From Adlercreutzia equolifaciens DSM 19450 (lineage in GTDB: Bacteria; Actinomycetota; Coriobacteriia; Coriobacteriales; Eggerthellaceae): a stretch of DNA of 64,000 nucleotides. Positions 8,127-17,318 of the stretch are shown piece after piece. The stretch is taken from NCBI RefSeq assembly GCF_000478885.1, contig NC_022567.1, positions 1,984,001 to 2,048,000 on the forward strand, read 5' to 3'. Both the position numbers and the translations under genes were made by a program. Within the stretch, counting starts at the first letter, position 1. The number at the start of each line of letters is the position of its first letter. Under the pieces are notes generated by a model. That model searched no databases. It saw nothing but the letters and a program-made list of their open reading frames with translations, and was not told the origin of the DNA.

Positions 8127-9605
8127 CTATACGTACAGCCTCGGCAAGCGAGAGCAGCCGAAGCCGATGGCCACCTCGTGCTGGATGGTGCCCAAGGTCT
8201 CAGCCATCTGGTCGATGGTGACCGAGGCCTCGCCCTGCTCCCCTACGATGATCACCTCGTCGCCGATCTGCGGATCGATGTCGTTGCGCTGGCGCAGGTT
8301 CACTTCGAACATGGACTGGTCCATGCAGATGTTGCCCACCTGGTGGAAGCGGCGGCCGGCCAGCAGCACGTCGATACGACCGGAAAGGCCCCGGCGGAAG
8401 CCGTCGGCGTAGCCGATGGGCATGGTGCAGATTTTCACGGCGCCGGGGCTGCGGTAGTTCAGGCCGTAGCTGACGCCCTCGCCCACCGGCAGCGTCTTCA
8501 CATCGGTGATGCGGGCCTTCACGCTCATGGCCGGCTTCAGATCGATCATCGGGTAGGCCTCGGGGCACGGGTAGAATCCGTACAGCGAAATGCCGAGGCG
8601 CACCATGTCCAGCTGCACCTCTGGGTAGCGGATGGCGGCCGCGGAGTTCGCCGCGTGCACGATGCCCGGGTTGATGCCGGCCGCGCGCAGGGCGTTCACG
8701 GCTTCCGAGAAGCGCTTGACCTGACGCTCGAAGTCGATGGTGCCGGGGCAGTCGGCCGTGGCGAAGTGGGTGAAGGTGCCCACCAGATCGAGCGCCCGAT
8801 GGAACGATATCTGTCGCGCGAATTCCACGACCTCGTCCCAACGCACGCCGATGCGGTTCATGCCCGTGTTCACCTTCAGATGGAAGGGCGCGGACACCCC
8901 GAAGGCGTCGGCGGCCTCGGCGTAGCGGATGGCGAACTCGGCGGTGTAGACCGCCGGCATGATCTTGTAGGCCAGAAGCAGCGGGATGGCCGTAGCCGGG
9001 GGCTCGCCCAGAATGAGGATAGGGGCGTTCACGTAGGCCTCGCGCAGGGCGATGGCCTCGTCCACCGTGGCCACGCCCAAGTACTCGGCCCCGGAGTTCA
9101 GCGCCGTTTTGGCGCACTGCACGGCGCCGTGGCCGTAGCCGTCGGCCTTCACCACGGCCATGAGCCGGGTACCCGGATTCAGGCGCTGCTTCACGGCCGA
9201 GGCGTTGTGACGGATGGCGTTCAGGTCGATCTCCACCCAGGCCCAGCGCCGATCCACCTCGGGAATGCGGGCGAGCTTGTCCGGATCGAAGCGCGGAGCG
9301 CCGGCAGCCGCCGTGCCCTGCTCGGCGAAGCGCAGCACGTCGCTGGCCGCCGAGGACAGCTGGGACAGGGGGCGTGCTCCGGCCCCGCGAGCTGCCACAT
9401 CTAAGCCGCCCTCGGCAGCGATATTCGCGCCGGCGCGCTCGGCGCCGGCCGGCGACCAAGCCTCGGCCAGATTGCGGGCCTGGGCCTGCTTGCGCGCCGC
9501 GAACGGCGTGTCGTCGTACCGCGAGCCGCGCAGGGCGTCGCCCGCGGACACGAAGTTCGGGTCGCGGTGCGAAAACCCCGTGAACCCATTGGGAAGATCA
9601 GTCAT
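8127..9605 (-). CDS. alr: Alanine racemase with N-terminal extension
   Basis: A 492-residue PLP enzyme that converts L-alanine to D-alanine for peptidoglycan. The PLP lysine is Lys153 in AVVKADGYGHGA, and the second catalytic base is the Tyr in GVSYGLNY. Typical alanine racemases have about 370-390 residues. The excess is a ~115-residue N-terminal region, Ala/Gly-rich, apparently disordered, with no signal peptide. A start nearer the domain (about residue 110) is possible, but the ATG at 9605 has GAGGCGG upstream. No neighbouring gene explains the extension. Confidence 0.94.
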   Translation of the reverse strand: MTDLPNGFTGFSHRDPNFVSAGDALRGSRYDDTPFAARKQAQARNLAEAWSPAGAERAGANIAAEGGLDVAARGAGARPLSQLSSAASDVLRFAEQGTAAAGAPRFDPDKLARIPEVDRRWAWVEIDLNAIRHNASAVKQRLNPGTRLMAVVKADGYGHGAVQCAKTALNSGAEYLGVATVDEAIALREAYVNAPILILGEPPATAIPLLLAYKIMPAVYTAEFAIRYAEAADAFGVSAPFHLKVNTGMNRIGVRWDEVVEFARQISFHRALDLVGTFTHFATADCPGTIDFERQVKRFSEAVNALRAAGINPGIVHAANSAAAIRYPEVQLDMVRLGISLYGFYPCPEAYPMIDLKPAMSVKARITDVKTLPVGEGVSYGLNYRSPGAVKICTMPIGYADGFRRGLSGRIDVLLAGRRFHQVGNICMDQSMFEVNLRQRNDIDPQIGDEVIIVGEQGEASVTIDQMAETLGTIQHEVAIGFGCSRLPRLYV

Positions 9606-9830
9606 AGTGCTACCGCCTCAAACAGCCGCGCCCTATCGAGCGCGGCCGCATCTAGAACACGTTCCTCATGAAGTATAGCGCAGACCCGACGCACGGGAAC
9701 GCGCTCTTTTGGCATGGGGCAAAGACTTCCGACCGCGAGAACCCAGTCCCAGAAAGCCATACGGCAAGCGCATCCGCAGCCAACCCTCCATCGCGACTTC
9801 GAAGCCAAAGGCCCTTGCGTACCCGCTGCC

Positions 9831-10364
9831 TTACCCGAGTTCGCCCCGGGCCGCGGCGGCGGCGAGTTTCTCCGAGAGATCCTTCTGCGTGCTATGGCCC
9901 TCGCCGGCCATCATCTTCACGGCATGGGGCAGCGCCTCCACGATACCTTCCCAGTTCTCGGTGGCCGCCTTAGTGGAGCCGGGCAGGTTGATGATGAGCG
10001 TGTGCCCGCGCTGGGCGCAGATGGCGCGCGAGAGCATGGCGAAGGGCGTGATGGCGACACTGTGGGCGCGCATGGCCTCAGCGATGCCGGGCACCTCGCG
10101 GTCGGCCACGTCGCGGGTGGCCTCGGGGGTCACGTCGCGCAGCGAGAGACCCGAGCCACCGCAGGTGAGCACGATGTCGGCGTCGGTGTTGTCGCAGGCG
10201 TCGATGAGCGCGCCGGCGATGAACGGGCGCTCGTCCATTTCCACAACGCGGCGGACGCACTCCCAACCCTGCTCGGCAATGAGCTGCTCCAGCTTCTGCC
10301 CCGCCTCGTCAGTTTCCAAAGTGCGGGTATCGGAGCACGTGATGATGGCGAATTTGATGGTCAT
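9831..10364 (-). CDS. Molybdopterin adenylyltransferase / MoaB-MogA family protein
   Basis: A 177-residue single MoCF domain protein. The motif TCGGSGLSLRDVTPEAT is the molybdopterin-binding signature of MoaB/MogA, which activates molybdopterin with ATP before metal insertion. The start at 10364 follows TAGGAG; the frame extends further upstream but only into the moeA end. It lies 8 bases after moeA in the same operon, so both act late in molybdenum cofactor synthesis, which the molybdoenzyme operon near 60 kb needs. MoaB and MogA cannot be separated by sequence inspection alone. Confidence 0.9.
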   Translation of the reverse strand: MTIKFAIITCSDTRTLETDEAGQKLEQLIAEQGWECVRRVVEMDERPFIAGALIDACDNTDADIVLTCGGSGLSLRDVTPEATRDVADREVPGIAEAMRAHSVAITPFAMLSRAICAQRGHTLIINLPGSTKAATENWEGIVEALPHAVKMMAGEGHSTQKDLSEKLAAAAARGELG

Positions 10365-10372
10365 GGCTTCTC

Positions 10373-11617
10373 CTAGAGAACGACTTCTTCCGGAATATCG
10401 AGCAGCAGGCAATCGACGATGGAGCCCGCAGGTTGAGGCTCGATGCCCTCGGGCATGACGGCCAGACAGTTGGTCTTCTGGATGGGGCCGAACAGCCCCG
10501 AGCTCTGGTTCTTGGCCGGCGTCACCTCATAGCCCTCGGCGGTGCGCGTCAGGTTCGCCCGCAGGTAGATGCGGCGCGGGTCGCGGTTCTTCTCGTCGGC
10601 AGTGAGGCGCGCCTTCACGACGGGATGATCCATGAAGCGGTAGCCCTGCATGGTGCGCAGCGCCGGGCGGATGAGCATTTGGAAGCCCACGTAGGCGGCC
10701 GCCGGGTTGCCGGGCAGGCCGAAGACGGGCGTGCCCTCCACGATGCCGAAGGTCTGGGCCTTGCCGGGACGCATGTTCACCGTGGTCATCAGAAGCTCGC
10801 CGAGCTCGGCCACCACCGGCTTGATGAAGTCGAAGTCGCCGTTGGCGGCGCCGCCCGTGGTGACGACGAAGTCGTACTCGCGGGCCGCTTGCGCCACGGC
10901 GTCGCGCAGGGCCTCGAAGGTGTCCTGGACGATGGGGAGCATATGGGCCTCGGCGCCGGCCTCCCGGGCGCAGGCGGCCATGGCGTAGCTGTTGGAGTTG
11001 CGGATCTTACCGGGGCCGGGCACCTCGGAGGGCGGCACGAGCTCGCTGCCCGTGGCAATGACGGCCACGCGCGGTCGGCGGTAGACGGGCACCTCCAGCA
11101 CGCCGCAACCGGCCAGAAAGCCGACGCCGGCGGCGGTGAGCACATCGCCCGCCTCCACGACCACATCCCCCGCATGGGCTTCCTCGCCGGCGGCGCGAAT
11201 GTTGGAGCCCACTTTCGTCGGGGCCGAGAACGACACCACCGAGCCGGGTTTGCCGTCGCCTTCCACCACGCCCACGATCTCGTACTTCACCACGGCATCG
11301 GCGTCGGCAGGCAGGCAGGCGCCGGTCATGATGCGCACGCACTCGCCTTCCCCGATGGTTCCCTCGAACACGTCGCCGGCGCCGATTTCGGCGATGGCCC
11401 GCAGCATCGCGGGACTCTCCTCGGCGGCATCGGCAATCTCGGCGGCGCGCAGGGCGAAGCCGTCCATGGCCGAGTGCGCGAAGGGCGACACGTCGATGTC
11501 GCTTGTCTGGTCGGCCGCCACCACACGCCCGACAGCGTCCAGCAGCTCCACCGTTTCCACGGGCAACTTCTCCACAGCCCCGCACACGAGCGCACGGGCC
11601 TCTTCCAACGGAATCAT
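10373..11617 (-). CDS. moeA: Molybdopterin molybdenumtransferase MoeA
   Basis: A 414-residue MoeA protein that inserts molybdate into adenylylated molybdopterin. Typical features are DVSPFAHSAMDGFA near the N-terminus, RIMTGACLPADADAVV, the MoCF-domain motif TTGGAANGDFDFIKP, and MRPGKAQTFG followed by GLPGNPAAAYVGF. I start at ATG 11617 (MIPLEEAR), which fits other MoeA proteins. The frame is open to 11695, and a GTG at 11626 is a possible alternative. TTGGAANGD replaces the commoner TGGxSxGD, a mild deviation. The gene is first in a two-gene operon with the MoaB/MogA homologue. Confidence 0.93.
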   Translation of the reverse strand: MIPLEEARALVCGAVEKLPVETVELLDAVGRVVAADQTSDIDVSPFAHSAMDGFALRAAEIADAAEESPAMLRAIAEIGAGDVFEGTIGEGECVRIMTGACLPADADAVVKYEIVGVVEGDGKPGSVVSFSAPTKVGSNIRAAGEEAHAGDVVVEAGDVLTAAGVGFLAGCGVLEVPVYRRPRVAVIATGSELVPPSEVPGPGKIRNSNSYAMAACAREAGAEAHMLPIVQDTFEALRDAVAQAAREYDFVVTTGGAANGDFDFIKPVVAELGELLMTTVNMRPGKAQTFGIVEGTPVFGLPGNPAAAYVGFQMLIRPALRTMQGYRFMDHPVVKARLTADEKNRDPRRIYLRANLTRTAEGYEVTPAKNQSSGLFGPIQKTNCLAVMPEGIEPQPAGSIVDCLLLDIPEEVVL

Positions 11618-11885
11618 TTCTCTCACAGGATCGGTCCTTCCCTTCCACGCCACCACACCACCGCGCTGCAGCAATGCCGCGGCCGCGGAATCCAACCGTC
11701 GTCATTTCACTGGGAATCATTATAACTATTGCAGGATAACCGCGACTAAAAAGAGCGACGTTTTCACCTTCGATCCAAGCCGGGCACGCGACGGTCGCCC
11801 CTTCCGTGTCTGCGACAAGCCAACCGAGCTTCGGCATCTTCCGCCCTCAAGAAGCTAGCATCCCGCAAAACCGTCTCATACCCCC

Positions 11886-12014
11886 TTCGTGCAGAAAAAA
11901 GTGCGATTGTGCGAGTCGAAAACCCCCGAAGATCTTCTTCGTGCAGAGTAAAGTGCGATCGTGCGAGTATTTGATCCCCCAGAACTCGCACGATCGCACT
12001 TTTTCCTGCACGAA
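11886..12014. repeat. Three-copy direct and inverted repeat upstream of moeA
   Basis: Two direct copies of a ~42-bp unit (11886-11927 and 11938-11980), each starting TTCGTGCAG, containing AAGTGCGATYGTGCGAG and ending in CCCCC, are followed by an inverted copy of its first 31 bases (11984-12014). Copies two and three can form a ~31-bp stem with two or three mismatches and a short loop. It fills the centre of the 457-bp gap between moeA and the ABC exporter, in which I see no gene. Confidence 0.9.
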
Positions 12015-12074
12015 ACCGATGATTTTGTTTTCTAGAAAGGCGAACGCGTCCTCAAGCGAATCTCGGCTCCCGTT

Positions 12075-13871
12075 CTAATCGCCGAACTGCATACGGTAGT
12101 AGCGGGCGTAGACGCCGTCGCGGGCCAGCAGCTCGTCGTGGGTTCCCTGCTCAAGCACGCGGCCGTCCTCCATCACGGCGATGAGGCTCGCGTTGCGAAT
12201 GGTGGACAGGCGGTGCGCGATGGTGATGGTGGTGCGCCCGCGGGAGAGCTCAGCCAGCGACGCCTGGATGGCGCGCTCGCTCTCGTTGTCGAGCGCGCTC
12301 GTGGCCTCGTCCAAAATGAGGATGCGCGGGTCGCGCAGGAACACGCGCGCGATGGAGATGCGCTGCTTCTGACCGCCGGACAGCCGCGCGCCGCGCTCGC
12401 CCACGAGCGTGTCGTAGCCGTCGGGCAACGAGCAGATGAACTCGTGGATGTTGGCCTTGCGCGCCGCTTCCTCGATTTCGGCCTGGGTGGCGCCGGGGCG
12501 GCCGTAGGCGATGTTCTCCCCCACCGTGCCGCCGAACAAGTACACGTCCTGTTGCACGATGCCGATGGCCTCGCGCAGGCTTACCAACGACACGTCGCGC
12601 ACGTCCACGCCGTCGATGGTCACCGCGCCGCCGGCCACGTCGTAGAAGCGGGGCAGAAGCGAGCAGGTGGTGGTCTTGCCGCCGCCCGAGGGCCCCACGA
12701 GCGCCACCGAGGTGCCGGCGGGGATGGAAAGCGTGAGCCCGTCGAGCACCGGGTGGGTGCCATCGTAAGAGAACGTCACGTCGCGGTAATCCACAGCGCC
12801 GCGCACCTCGCCGCCGCAGGCCTCGGCCAAGGTGGGCGCGCCGGGCTTGGTGGCCACGTCGGGCCGCTCGGCCAACACCTCGATGAAGCGGCGGAAGCCC
12901 GCGTAGCCCTTCTGCAGAGTCTCGGTGAAGTTGATGAGCTGCTCTACCGGTGCCATGAAGATGCCCACGTACAGGGCGTAGATGGCCAAATCGGTCACGG
13001 CGAGCGTTCCGGCGGCCACGAAGTAGCCGCCGCCCACCACGACGATGGTGTACAGAAGCCCCGTGAACAGCGAGTTCAGCCCGTGGAAGGCGCCCATGAA
13101 CTTGTAGGAGCGGTTCTTCGTGTCGAGGAACGCCTCGTTGGCCGCGCGGAACTTCTCGCGCTCGGCGTCCTCGCCGCCGAAGGACTTCACGACGCGGATA
13201 CCGCCGAGGGAATCCTGCACCGCGGCGTTGATGCCGGCCATGCGCTCGCGGTTCTCGCGGAATATGCGGCGGCGCCAATAGTTCAGCGCGAAGGACAGCG
13301 CTGCCATGACGATGGTGACGACGAGCATAATGGCGGTGAGCGGCCCGTTGATCATGAACAGCAGCACGAAGGAGCCGACGATCTTGAGCGTGCAGATGAA
13401 CAGGTTCTCCGGCCCGTGGTGTGCGAGCTCCGATATGTCGAACAGATCGGTGGTGATCTTCGACATCATGACGCCGGTGTTGTGGCGGTCGTAGTAGCCA
13501 AAGGAGAGGCGCTGGTACTGCTCGAACAGATCGCGCCGCATGTCGGCCTCCATGCGCGCGCCCATGACGTGGCCCCAGTAGGTGATGAACCACTGGCAGC
13601 CCGTGCGCGCGGCGTACAGCGCGATGAAGAGCAGCGCGATGAGCCCGAGGCTACCCAAGATGACCGAGGGCGACTCGGTGAAGAACTCGCGGGTGAAGAA
13701 GTTCAGCAGCTGCGGAAAGGCCAGATCAACCCCAGCCAAAATGCAGGCGGCCACGAGATCGGCGAAGAAGAGCGCCTTGTAGGGCTTGTAGTAGCCAACG
13801 AACCGCCGCAGCACCTCGGCGGCGGCGACGTCGGCGTGTGTTTCCTTGGATGTGTCGATAGCAGTAGCCAT
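12075..13871 (-). CDS. ABC exporter half-transporter (fused permease and ATPase)
   Basis: A 598-residue type IV ABC exporter half-transporter. Six membrane helices span residues ~35-320. The nucleotide-binding domain follows, with Walker A GPSGGGKTT near residue 393, Q-loop IVQQDVYLFGG, signature LSGGQKQR, Walker B ILILDEATSALD and the H-loop IAHRLST. It would act as a dimer exporting a lipid, peptide or drug; the substrate cannot be read from the sequence. No second half-transporter is adjacent, so a homodimer is likely. A TAGAAT box ends only 6 bases before the ATG, and no ribosome site is seen between them, so the mRNA may be leaderless. Confidence 0.92.
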   Translation of the reverse strand: MATAIDTSKETHADVAAAEVLRRFVGYYKPYKALFFADLVAACILAGVDLAFPQLLNFFTREFFTESPSVILGSLGLIALLFIALYAARTGCQWFITYWGHVMGARMEADMRRDLFEQYQRLSFGYYDRHNTGVMMSKITTDLFDISELAHHGPENLFICTLKIVGSFVLLFMINGPLTAIMLVVTIVMAALSFALNYWRRRIFRENRERMAGINAAVQDSLGGIRVVKSFGGEDAEREKFRAANEAFLDTKNRSYKFMGAFHGLNSLFTGLLYTIVVVGGGYFVAAGTLAVTDLAIYALYVGIFMAPVEQLINFTETLQKGYAGFRRFIEVLAERPDVATKPGAPTLAEACGGEVRGAVDYRDVTFSYDGTHPVLDGLTLSIPAGTSVALVGPSGGGKTTTCSLLPRFYDVAGGAVTIDGVDVRDVSLVSLREAIGIVQQDVYLFGGTVGENIAYGRPGATQAEIEEAARKANIHEFICSLPDGYDTLVGERGARLSGGQKQRISIARVFLRDPRILILDEATSALDNESERAIQASLAELSRGRTTITIAHRLSTIRNASLIAVMEDGRVLEQGTHDELLARDGVYARYYRMQFGD

Positions 13872-13877
13872 AGGCCC

Positions 13878-13883
13878 ATTCTA
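13878..13883 (-). promoter_or_regulatory. Probable -10 box of the ABC exporter gene
   Basis: TAGAAT on the minus strand, 6 bases before the ATG at 13871. If it is the -10 box, transcription begins at or next to the start codon. Confidence 0.45.
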
Positions 13884-14020
13884 GCCCTCTGGGAATAATT
13901 TCGATGCCGAAGTCATCACGCTTTCACAACCCTTCGACGAATCACCGCTCCCCGTCCTCCCTGCATGAGATCTCTTGCATGCGCAACTTCACATTCCTTG
14001 GGAACCAGCGGCCGAAGCGC

Positions 14021-14026
14021 TACAAT
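14021..14026 (+). promoter_or_regulatory. Probable -10 box
   Basis: TACAAT, 31 bases before the ATG at 14058. It rules against the in-frame ATG at 14025, which overlaps it. Confidence 0.45.
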
Positions 14027-14057
14027 GGCCTCAGCCAACCAGAGAAAGAAGGCGACT

Positions 14058-15179
14058 ATGCCCTTTACGCCCACGCCCTACACGCCGCCCGACTTCACGC
14101 TCCCCCATCTCGTCGCCGCGCCCGACGTGACGCTCGTGCCCGCGCCGAAGGATTTCGTGGCCCCGGAGGGCTACCACGCCATGTCCATTTATCCGGAGTA
14201 TCTGAAGATCAGCGGCCAATGGACGCTCGCCCGCGATTCCCGCATGGATTGCGTGGCCGTCGTGGAAGGCGACGACGTGTTCGTGCGCGAGTTCCGTCAC
14301 ATCCGCGCTGGAGACCTCATCGCCTGCGGGCGCACCGAAAACGGTGAGGAGGGCATTCTCGTCTACACCGACGGCTTCCGCGGGCTGGCGACGGCCGAGG
14401 ACGGCGCCCCGCATCCGGGCGGCCACGACAACTTCGCCTTCCGCCTGGGCCGCTCCCGCGAGACCGCGTTCTCGCGGGACTATGACGAGCTCTACGAGCT
14501 TCTGCGCCACGACCGCGACCACGGTTCCATCGTATGGGTCATGGGGCCGGCCTTCACCTTCAACGGATTCTCGCGCGACGCCTTCGCGAAGATCATCGAC
14601 GCCGGCTATGCCGATGCGGTCTTCGCCGGCAACGCCCTGGCGACCCATGATTTGGAAGGCGCCTACTTCCACACGTCCCTCGGCCAGGACATCGACACCC
14701 AGGAGAACCGCCCCAACGGCCACTACCACCACCTGGACACCATCAACCGCGTGCGTTACTGGGGATCCATCGAGCGGTTCATCGAAGAAGAGGGCGTGCG
14801 CGACGGCATCATGAACGCGCTCGTGCGCAACGGCGTGCCCTACGTGTTGGCCGGATCCATCCGCGACGACGGCCCCTTGCCCGGCGTGTACGGCAACGCC
14901 TACGAGGCGCAGGACGCCATGCGCGACCACATCCGCAGCGCCACCACGGTCATTTGCATGGCCACCATGCTGCACACCATCGCCACGGGGAACATGACCC
15001 CTTCCTACCGCGTGCTGGCCGATGGCACCATACGCCCCGTGTACTTCTACTGCGTTGACATCGCCGAATTCGCCGTGAACAAGCTGGTGGATCGCGGCAG
15101 CCTCGCCAGCCGCGGCATCGTCACCAACGTCCAGGACTTCATCGCCAACATCGCCAAGGGCTTGGGGCTTTTGGGTTAA
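14058..15179 (+). CDS. LOR/SDH-type (ornithine cyclodeaminase-like, TIGR00300) protein
   Basis: A 373-residue protein resembling the LOR/SDH conserved region of archaeal ornithine cyclodeaminases and the C-terminal part of cyanobacterial AgrE/ArgZ. The recognisable part is the second half: GPAFTFNGFSRDAF, DAVFAGNALATHDLEGA, GHYHHLDTINRVR, PYVLAGSIRDDGPLP and VYFYCVDIAEFAVNKL. By family knowledge it may bind NAD and convert ornithine to proline. It has no N-terminal arginine dihydrolase domain. The ATG at 14058 follows AGAAGG; earlier in-frame ATGs would place the start upstream of or inside the -10 box. No arginine gene is adjacent, so the reaction is inference. Confidence 0.72.
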   Translation: MPFTPTPYTPPDFTLPHLVAAPDVTLVPAPKDFVAPEGYHAMSIYPEYLKISGQWTLARDSRMDCVAVVEGDDVFVREFRHIRAGDLIACGRTENGEEGILVYTDGFRGLATAEDGAPHPGGHDNFAFRLGRSRETAFSRDYDELYELLRHDRDHGSIVWVMGPAFTFNGFSRDAFAKIIDAGYADAVFAGNALATHDLEGAYFHTSLGQDIDTQENRPNGHYHHLDTINRVRYWGSIERFIEEEGVRDGIMNALVRNGVPYVLAGSIRDDGPLPGVYGNAYEAQDAMRDHIRSATTVICMATMLHTIATGNMTPSYRVLADGTIRPVYFYCVDIAEFAVNKLVDRGSLASRGIVTNVQDFIANIAKGLGLLG

Positions 15180-15356
15180 AAGGTTGCGCAACATCGATCC
15201 TCCCCTAGGAAAGAAAATCCGCGCGCGCCGCCGTTTTTCTTTCCGCCTCGGCAGAAGACCTGCCCCAGGCGCTGCTTTCCCTTCTCTTTCGCTCACTGCG
15301 AGGCTCATAGAATGGAGGTGCCCAAAAGGGCGAGACCTATTATCAAGGAGGGAATT

Positions 15357-17177
15357 ATGGAAACGCAGCACCACGACCCCGTCGACGAGCCTACCTGTCT
15401 CAGTCGACGCAGCTTCTTCAAGACCGCCGCTGCCGCCACGGTGGCCACGGCGGCCGGCGCCGCCCTGGCCGGTTGCGCCCCATCCACGGAGCTGGCCCCC
15501 ACAGGCTCCGGCGACAATGCCGAGCGCGAAGCCTTCGAAGCGGCCGCAGCCCCCATTGAGCCCGTGACGCCCCCCGACGCCTGGGACGAAGAGGTCGATG
15601 TGGTCGTCGTGGGCTCGGGCGGTGGAGGCATCACCGGCTCGGTGCGACTGGCCGACGCCGGCAAGCAGGTCATCCTGCTCGAAAAGAACGAGAAAACCGG
15701 CGGCACCACCTCTTATGGCGGCATGTTCGTCAACTTTGGCGGCCATCGCCTTGCCAACGAGGCGCAATGGGCCATACCGGTATTCCCCTACGACCCCAAC
15801 GCCGTCGTCACCTACGTCAACGACATGCAGCAGATGACCGTCGATCCGGAGCTTCTCTACGCCATGGCTGTCAAGGGCCCCGAATGCATCGACTGGATGG
15901 CCGACGTCCTCGAGGTACCCTGGGCCCCCGCGTCCGCCGGCCCCGCTGGATGCAAGAGTCTCTACTGGGAGGGCCAGATCACCAAAAAGAACTCGATCGA
16001 GATCAACTACTTCCCCTTTGAGATGATGACCGAGACCGCCAAAGAGCACGGCGTAGACATTCGCACGAGCACCACGGCAACCGCCCTCGTCGTCGACAAC
16101 GGCTCTGTGGTGGGCGTCAAGATCGTCACTCCCGAGAAAGAGGAGCGCTACCTCAAGGCGCGCGATGGCGTTCTGCTCACCGCCGGCGGCTTCGAAATGA
16201 ACCGCGCCATGCTCGCGAAGTACACGCCGACGTGCCTGCGAGGGATCGTCAACGTGGCGACTCCCCCCTACAACGACGGCGCGTGCATCCGCATGGGTCT
16301 CGGAGTCGGTGCCGACATGTCGGGCTACAATTCCGTCGCATGCTTCGATGGCAGCGTGGAATGGGAGCCCTACGGCGAGTTCGATACGACCATGTACGCC
16401 CATGTTAACAAGGACGGCAACCAGGCCGTGCGCCAGCCGTGGCTGCTCATTAACCGCATGGGCCAGCGCGTTCCTTACCTCAGCACGGCCGGCACCAACT
16501 ACCCCTTCGCCAACACGAGCCCCGATTCCCTCGTGACGGCTCTCACCGATCAGGGCGCCGTTGAAATGAGCCAGCCGGGCGGCCGCACCTACGTCTGCTT
16601 CGATTCGAAGTTCGAGGATCTCGTCAACGAGAACTACTTCAAGCAGTCCGTCTGCCGCGTCGGAAAGGTCGTCCCAGATGACGACCCCCTCATCGAGCGC
16701 GTTCCCGAATGGCAGCGCGATTGGCGCAATGCCTTCCAGATGATGGTCGATGCCGGCGCCGTCAAGGAATGCGATACCATCGAGGAGTTAGAAGAGGCCC
16801 TCGGATTGCGCGAAGGCGTGCTCGTGCAGGCTGTTAAGGACTGGAACGCCGCCTGCGAGGCCGGAGAGGACACCGTTCCCACCTACAAGTACGACCCCTC
16901 GTGGCTCATCCCCATCAGCGAGCCGCCCTACTACGGAGCGAAACTCGGCGGCAACCTGTTCGCCACCAAGTGCGGACTGCGCATCAACCCCAAGATGCAG
17001 GTCATCGATACCGAAGGCGCCGTTATTCCCGGGCTTTACGCTGGCTGGCACACCGCCGGCGGCTCGAACGGCGAGAACAACCTCGCCGGCAAGCCCTTCA
17101 ACGGCCTGTACGGCGACGTGGGACTGTCGTTCCTCGGCGGGTATATGGCCGCAGGCTCTATCATCGGCGAGATCTAG
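15357..17177 (+). CDS. Tat-exported lipoprotein FAD-dependent reductase (fumarate reductase-like)
   Basis: A 606-residue flavoprotein of the FAD_binding_2 (fumarate reductase/urocanate reductase-like) family. The signal has RRSFFK for Tat and a lipobox LAGC just after, so it is probably exported folded and lipid-anchored. The dinucleotide motif VVVVGSGGGGITG begins near residue 82, followed by LLEKNEKTGGTT and a C-terminal FAD-contact region near GLYAGWHTAGG. Such Coriobacteriia enzymes reduce alkenes or similar electron acceptors in anaerobic respiration; this substrate is unknown. No cytochrome partner is adjacent. The start at 15357 follows AAGGAGGG. It converges on a LysR regulator that may control it. 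Confidence 0.88.
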   Translation: METQHHDPVDEPTCLSRRSFFKTAAAATVATAAGAALAGCAPSTELAPTGSGDNAEREAFEAAAAPIEPVTPPDAWDEEVDVVVVGSGGGGITGSVRLADAGKQVILLEKNEKTGGTTSYGGMFVNFGGHRLANEAQWAIPVFPYDPNAVVTYVNDMQQMTVDPELLYAMAVKGPECIDWMADVLEVPWAPASAGPAGCKSLYWEGQITKKNSIEINYFPFEMMTETAKEHGVDIRTSTTATALVVDNGSVVGVKIVTPEKEERYLKARDGVLLTAGGFEMNRAMLAKYTPTCLRGIVNVATPPYNDGACIRMGLGVGADMSGYNSVACFDGSVEWEPYGEFDTTMYAHVNKDGNQAVRQPWLLINRMGQRVPYLSTAGTNYPFANTSPDSLVTALTDQGAVEMSQPGGRTYVCFDSKFEDLVNENYFKQSVCRVGKVVPDDDPLIERVPEWQRDWRNAFQMMVDAGAVKECDTIEELEEALGLREGVLVQAVKDWNAACEAGEDTVPTYKYDPSWLIPISEPPYYGAKLGGNLFATKCGLRINPKMQVIDTEGAVIPGLYAGWHTAGGSNGENNLAGKPFNGLYGDVGLSFLGGYMAAGSIIGEI

Positions 17178-17217
17178 TCAGCCGTCTTTCGCCACAACCT
17201 ATCATTAGCCCTCCCCT

Positions 17218-17244
17218 GGCGCCCCGTCCAACCGACGGGGCGCC
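17218..17244. terminator. Hairpin terminator between converging genes
   Basis: An 11-bp perfect stem GGCGCCCCGTC/GACGGGGCGCC with a 5-base loop, 41 bases past the reductase stop. No T-run follows on either side, so it may be a bidirectional or Rho-assisted stop. Confidence 0.65.
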
Positions 17245-17318
17245 GTCATGTTGCGCCGCCAACGGAGGCGCCAGCGCACCCTGGCACCAGCCGAGGCATC
17301 ATCACCCCCCAGAAGACA

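Noticed and set aside
11618..11760. Molybdenum-cofactor riboswitch upstream of moeA
   Set aside because: No recognisable Moco RNA motif is present by eye; only short AT-rich sequence and then repeats.
11886..12014. CRISPR array
   Set aside because: Only three copies, one inverted, with spacers of 3-10 bp and no cas gene nearby.
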